A DNA stretch of 13,077 bases from the NCBI GenBank assembly GCA_964373615.1, contig CAYJVP010000028.1, positions 1 to 13,077 on the forward strand, in the 5' to 3' direction. The stretch is from CAYJVP01 sp964373615. Its GTDB lineage: Bacteria > Patescibacteriota > Patescibacteriia > UBA9934 > GWF2-40-263. The notes beneath the pieces are model-generated. The model made no database searches and was not told where the DNA came from. It saw only the letters and a program-made list of their open reading frames with translations. Below are positions 11,662 through 13,077 of the stretch, piece by piece. Position 1 is the first letter of the stretch. Every line of letters starts with the position of its first letter. The translations under genes were made by a program, and so were the position numbers.

Positions 11662-13055
11662 TCCTTTGCTTCCTGAATAGTGACATCAATGATCCGCCCC
11701 ACGAACTCCGGACTGCCGGGAAACTGCACGAGTTTCATCTCGCGCGAATTGCCTGCACAGGTCCCTGGCATCTTCGCGAGTTTCTCGCGGATGCTGCCTG
11801 GCATCGCGAGCATTTCGTCCGTCATCTTCGGCGACTCGTGGCGTTCAACAAAAACACTCACGCTCTTGCCAACGTACGCCTGATTTTTCTCACGCACGAT
11901 CCGCTCCATAAGGTCTTGGAGCACCTGCCAGCGCCGCTTCTTTTCCTCCTTCAAGACGTCATCTTTAAACGCCCGATGCGCTGCCGTGCCGGAGCGCGGC
12001 GAATACATCGCCGTATAGCTGATATCGAAACGCGCCTGTTCGTACAAAGAAACGGTTTGTTCAAACTGCTCCGGTGTCTCCCCACAAAAACCAACGATGA
12101 TATCCGTGCCGAGCGCGACGCCGGGGATCTTTTCATACAACCTCTGCACGCACTCCACATACTGCTCGCGTGTGTAGCGACGGTTCATGCGGCGCAGCAC
12201 CTCGTTGTCCCCGGCCTGCACAGGCAAATGCAAATAGTTGAGATGTGCGGGGAGCTTCATCGCGTCCATGACCTCGTCGGTCATGTGAAGCGGGTGAGGC
12301 GCGGTGAAGTGAAGACGCGCGATGCCGGGAATTTGATTCACCTCCCAAAGCAACGCCGCAAAGTGATCGCCTCGATCATCCTGAGCGCCAGCGAAGGATC
12401 TCTTGAACGGATTGTTCGAGGAGAAATGCTGAGGATCCGGTGCGCGATAGCTGTTGACAGTCTGGCCAAGAAGGGTCACCTCAACGCACCCATTCTCTGC
12501 CAGTCGCTGTATTTCCTCAAGAATGTCGCGTATGGGTCGATTTTTTTCAAGGCCGCGTGCGAACGGCACGACGCAATACGTACAAAATTTGTTGCAGCCA
12601 GTTTGAATGGTCACAAACGCCTGGCGTTTCGAGTGGTACGTCGGCGCGAGTTTGAGATAATCCTCAATCATGTCCGGCGAGTTCACGAGCTCTGGGCGCA
12701 TCTCGCCAATCCAGCGCGGAAGCTGATTCATGTCCGCGGTCGGAAAATACAGATCCACAATCGGAAGTTTTTTTCGAATCGCGCCATCTCGGTCTCGCCC
12801 TGCCATGCAGCCCGTGATTCCGACGATCAGATTCGGGTTCTGCTCTTTCAGAGTCCGAAACTGGCGCACGAGGCCGAAGACGCGATCCTCAGCGCTCTGA
12901 CGTACCGAGCAGGTATTCACAAGAATAAGTTCGGCCTCTTCACGGTTGTCCGTTGATTCAAATCCCATGCCGCCGAGCAACGTGTCCATACGCTCGGAGT
13001 CGGATTTGTTCATCTGACAGCCGAAGGTGATAAGGTGATATTTGGGGGCCGGCAT
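11631..13055 (-). CDS. miaB: tRNA-2-methylthio-N6-dimethylallyladenosine synthase
   Basis: A radical-SAM methylthiotransferase that converts i6A37 to ms2i6A37 in tRNA. 474 residues. The N-terminal MTTase domain has the auxiliary-cluster cysteines 13 (FGCQMN), 49 (NTCSVR) and 83 (TGCMAG). The radical-SAM motif is CNKFCTYC (154-161), followed by LLGQTVNSY (195-203), LHLPVQAGDNEVLRRMNRRYTRE (276-297), and GTDIIVGFCGETPEQF (316-331). A TRAM-type RNA-binding tail closes the protein. Residues 218-230 (KRSFAGAQDDRGD) come from a palindromic insertion. The ATG at 13055 lies nine bases after a -10-like TACGCT and lacks a Shine-Dalgarno. miaA follows with a 31-base overlap. Confidence 0.95.
   Translation of the reverse strand: MPAPKYHLITFGCQMNKSDSERMDTLLGGMGFESTDNREEAELILVNTCSVRQSAEDRVFGLVRQFRTLKEQNPNLIVGITGCMAGRDRDGAIRKKLPIVDLYFPTADMNQLPRWIGEMRPELVNSPDMIEDYLKLAPTYHSKRQAFVTIQTGCNKFCTYCVVPFARGLEKNRPIRDILEEIQRLAENGCVEVTLLGQTVNSYRAPDPQHFSSNNPFKRSFAGAQDDRGDHFAALLWEVNQIPGIARLHFTAPHPLHMTDEVMDAMKLPAHLNYLHLPVQAGDNEVLRRMNRRYTREQYVECVQRLYEKIPGVALGTDIIVGFCGETPEQFEQTVSLYEQARFDISYTAMYSPRSGTAAHRAFKDDVLKEEKKRRWQVLQDLMERIVREKNQAYVGKSVSVFVERHESPKMTDEMLAMPGSIREKLAKMPGTCAGNSREMKLVQFPGSPEFVGRIIDVTIQEAKEWVLIGNRKS
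12366..12404. repeat. In-frame palindromic insertion in miaB
   Basis: It contains ATCCTGAGCG...CGAAGGAT (ATCCT and AGGAT arms), the common dispersed repeat type, reading KRSFAGAQDDRGD on the minus strand. It sits after the LLGQTVNSY segment in a surface loop, where MiaB proteins vary in length, so function is probably kept. Confidence 0.65.
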
Positions 13056-13064
13056 AACGCCGGA

Positions 13065-13073
13065 AGCGTAACA
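13065..13073 (-). promoter_or_regulatory. Candidate extended -10 for miaB
   Basis: TGT-TACGCT on the minus strand, nine bases before the ATG, the same spacing as for the synthase and dut. The -35 region lies beyond the window. Tentative. Confidence 0.3.
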
Positions 13074-13077
13074 GAAA

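Noticed and set aside
11838..12956. Plus-strand open frame of 372 codons
   Set aside because: Antisense shadow of miaB; no recognisable domain or start signal.

Overview
The window looks like part of a bacterial chromosome from the Candidate Phyla Radiation (Patescibacteria), possibly the Uhrbacteria/Parcubacteria side. The lineage call is an inference from protein style: a CPR-type dCMP deaminase, dUTPase, eukaryote-like thymidylate kinase and RibD-like reductase, plus a secreted protein with thrombospondin-type repeats. UGA is used as an ordinary stop, so the Gracilibacteria/SR1 code does not apply. No rRNA, tRNA or CRISPR array was seen.

Left part (1-3523), accessory and decaying, genes on the minus strand. 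It holds a class II glutamine synthetase broken by a nonsense codon and a mobile palindrome, an orphan Cas2-like/PaaX-like regulator between two copies of a palindromic repeat, a short remnant of a deaminase tail, an uncharacterised gene split by a second mobile palindrome, and a dCMP-deaminase-family gene. Three copies of one 129-bp palindromic element lie here. Two have clear 4-bp target duplications, and their arms co-vary so that base pairing is kept.

Middle part (2564-6212), a deoxypyrimidine module read both ways from a 70-bp promoter region. Leftward are a thymidylate-synthase-family enzyme, an overlapping dihydrofolate-reductase-family gene and, beyond one palindrome, the deaminase. 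Rightward are dUTPase and thymidylate kinase. The synthase has Asp where true thymidylate synthases have the uracil-reading Asn. That predicts dCMP rather than dUMP as substrate, and with the neighbouring deaminase suggests a dCMP to 5-methyl-dCMP to dTMP route.

Right part (6131-13077), ordinary housekeeping. Two tandem related membrane proteins precede gatB on the plus strand. Converging from the right are miaB and miaA (successive tRNA A37 modification steps), a secreted TSP1-repeat protein and a small membrane-anchored acidic protein.

Across the window, short palindromic or tandem DNA insertions sit in frame inside at least four conserved enzymes (deaminase, reductase, GatB, MiaB) and perhaps MiaA. 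Several genes have a -10-like hexamer 5-9 bases before the start codon and no Shine-Dalgarno, which suggests leaderless transcripts.
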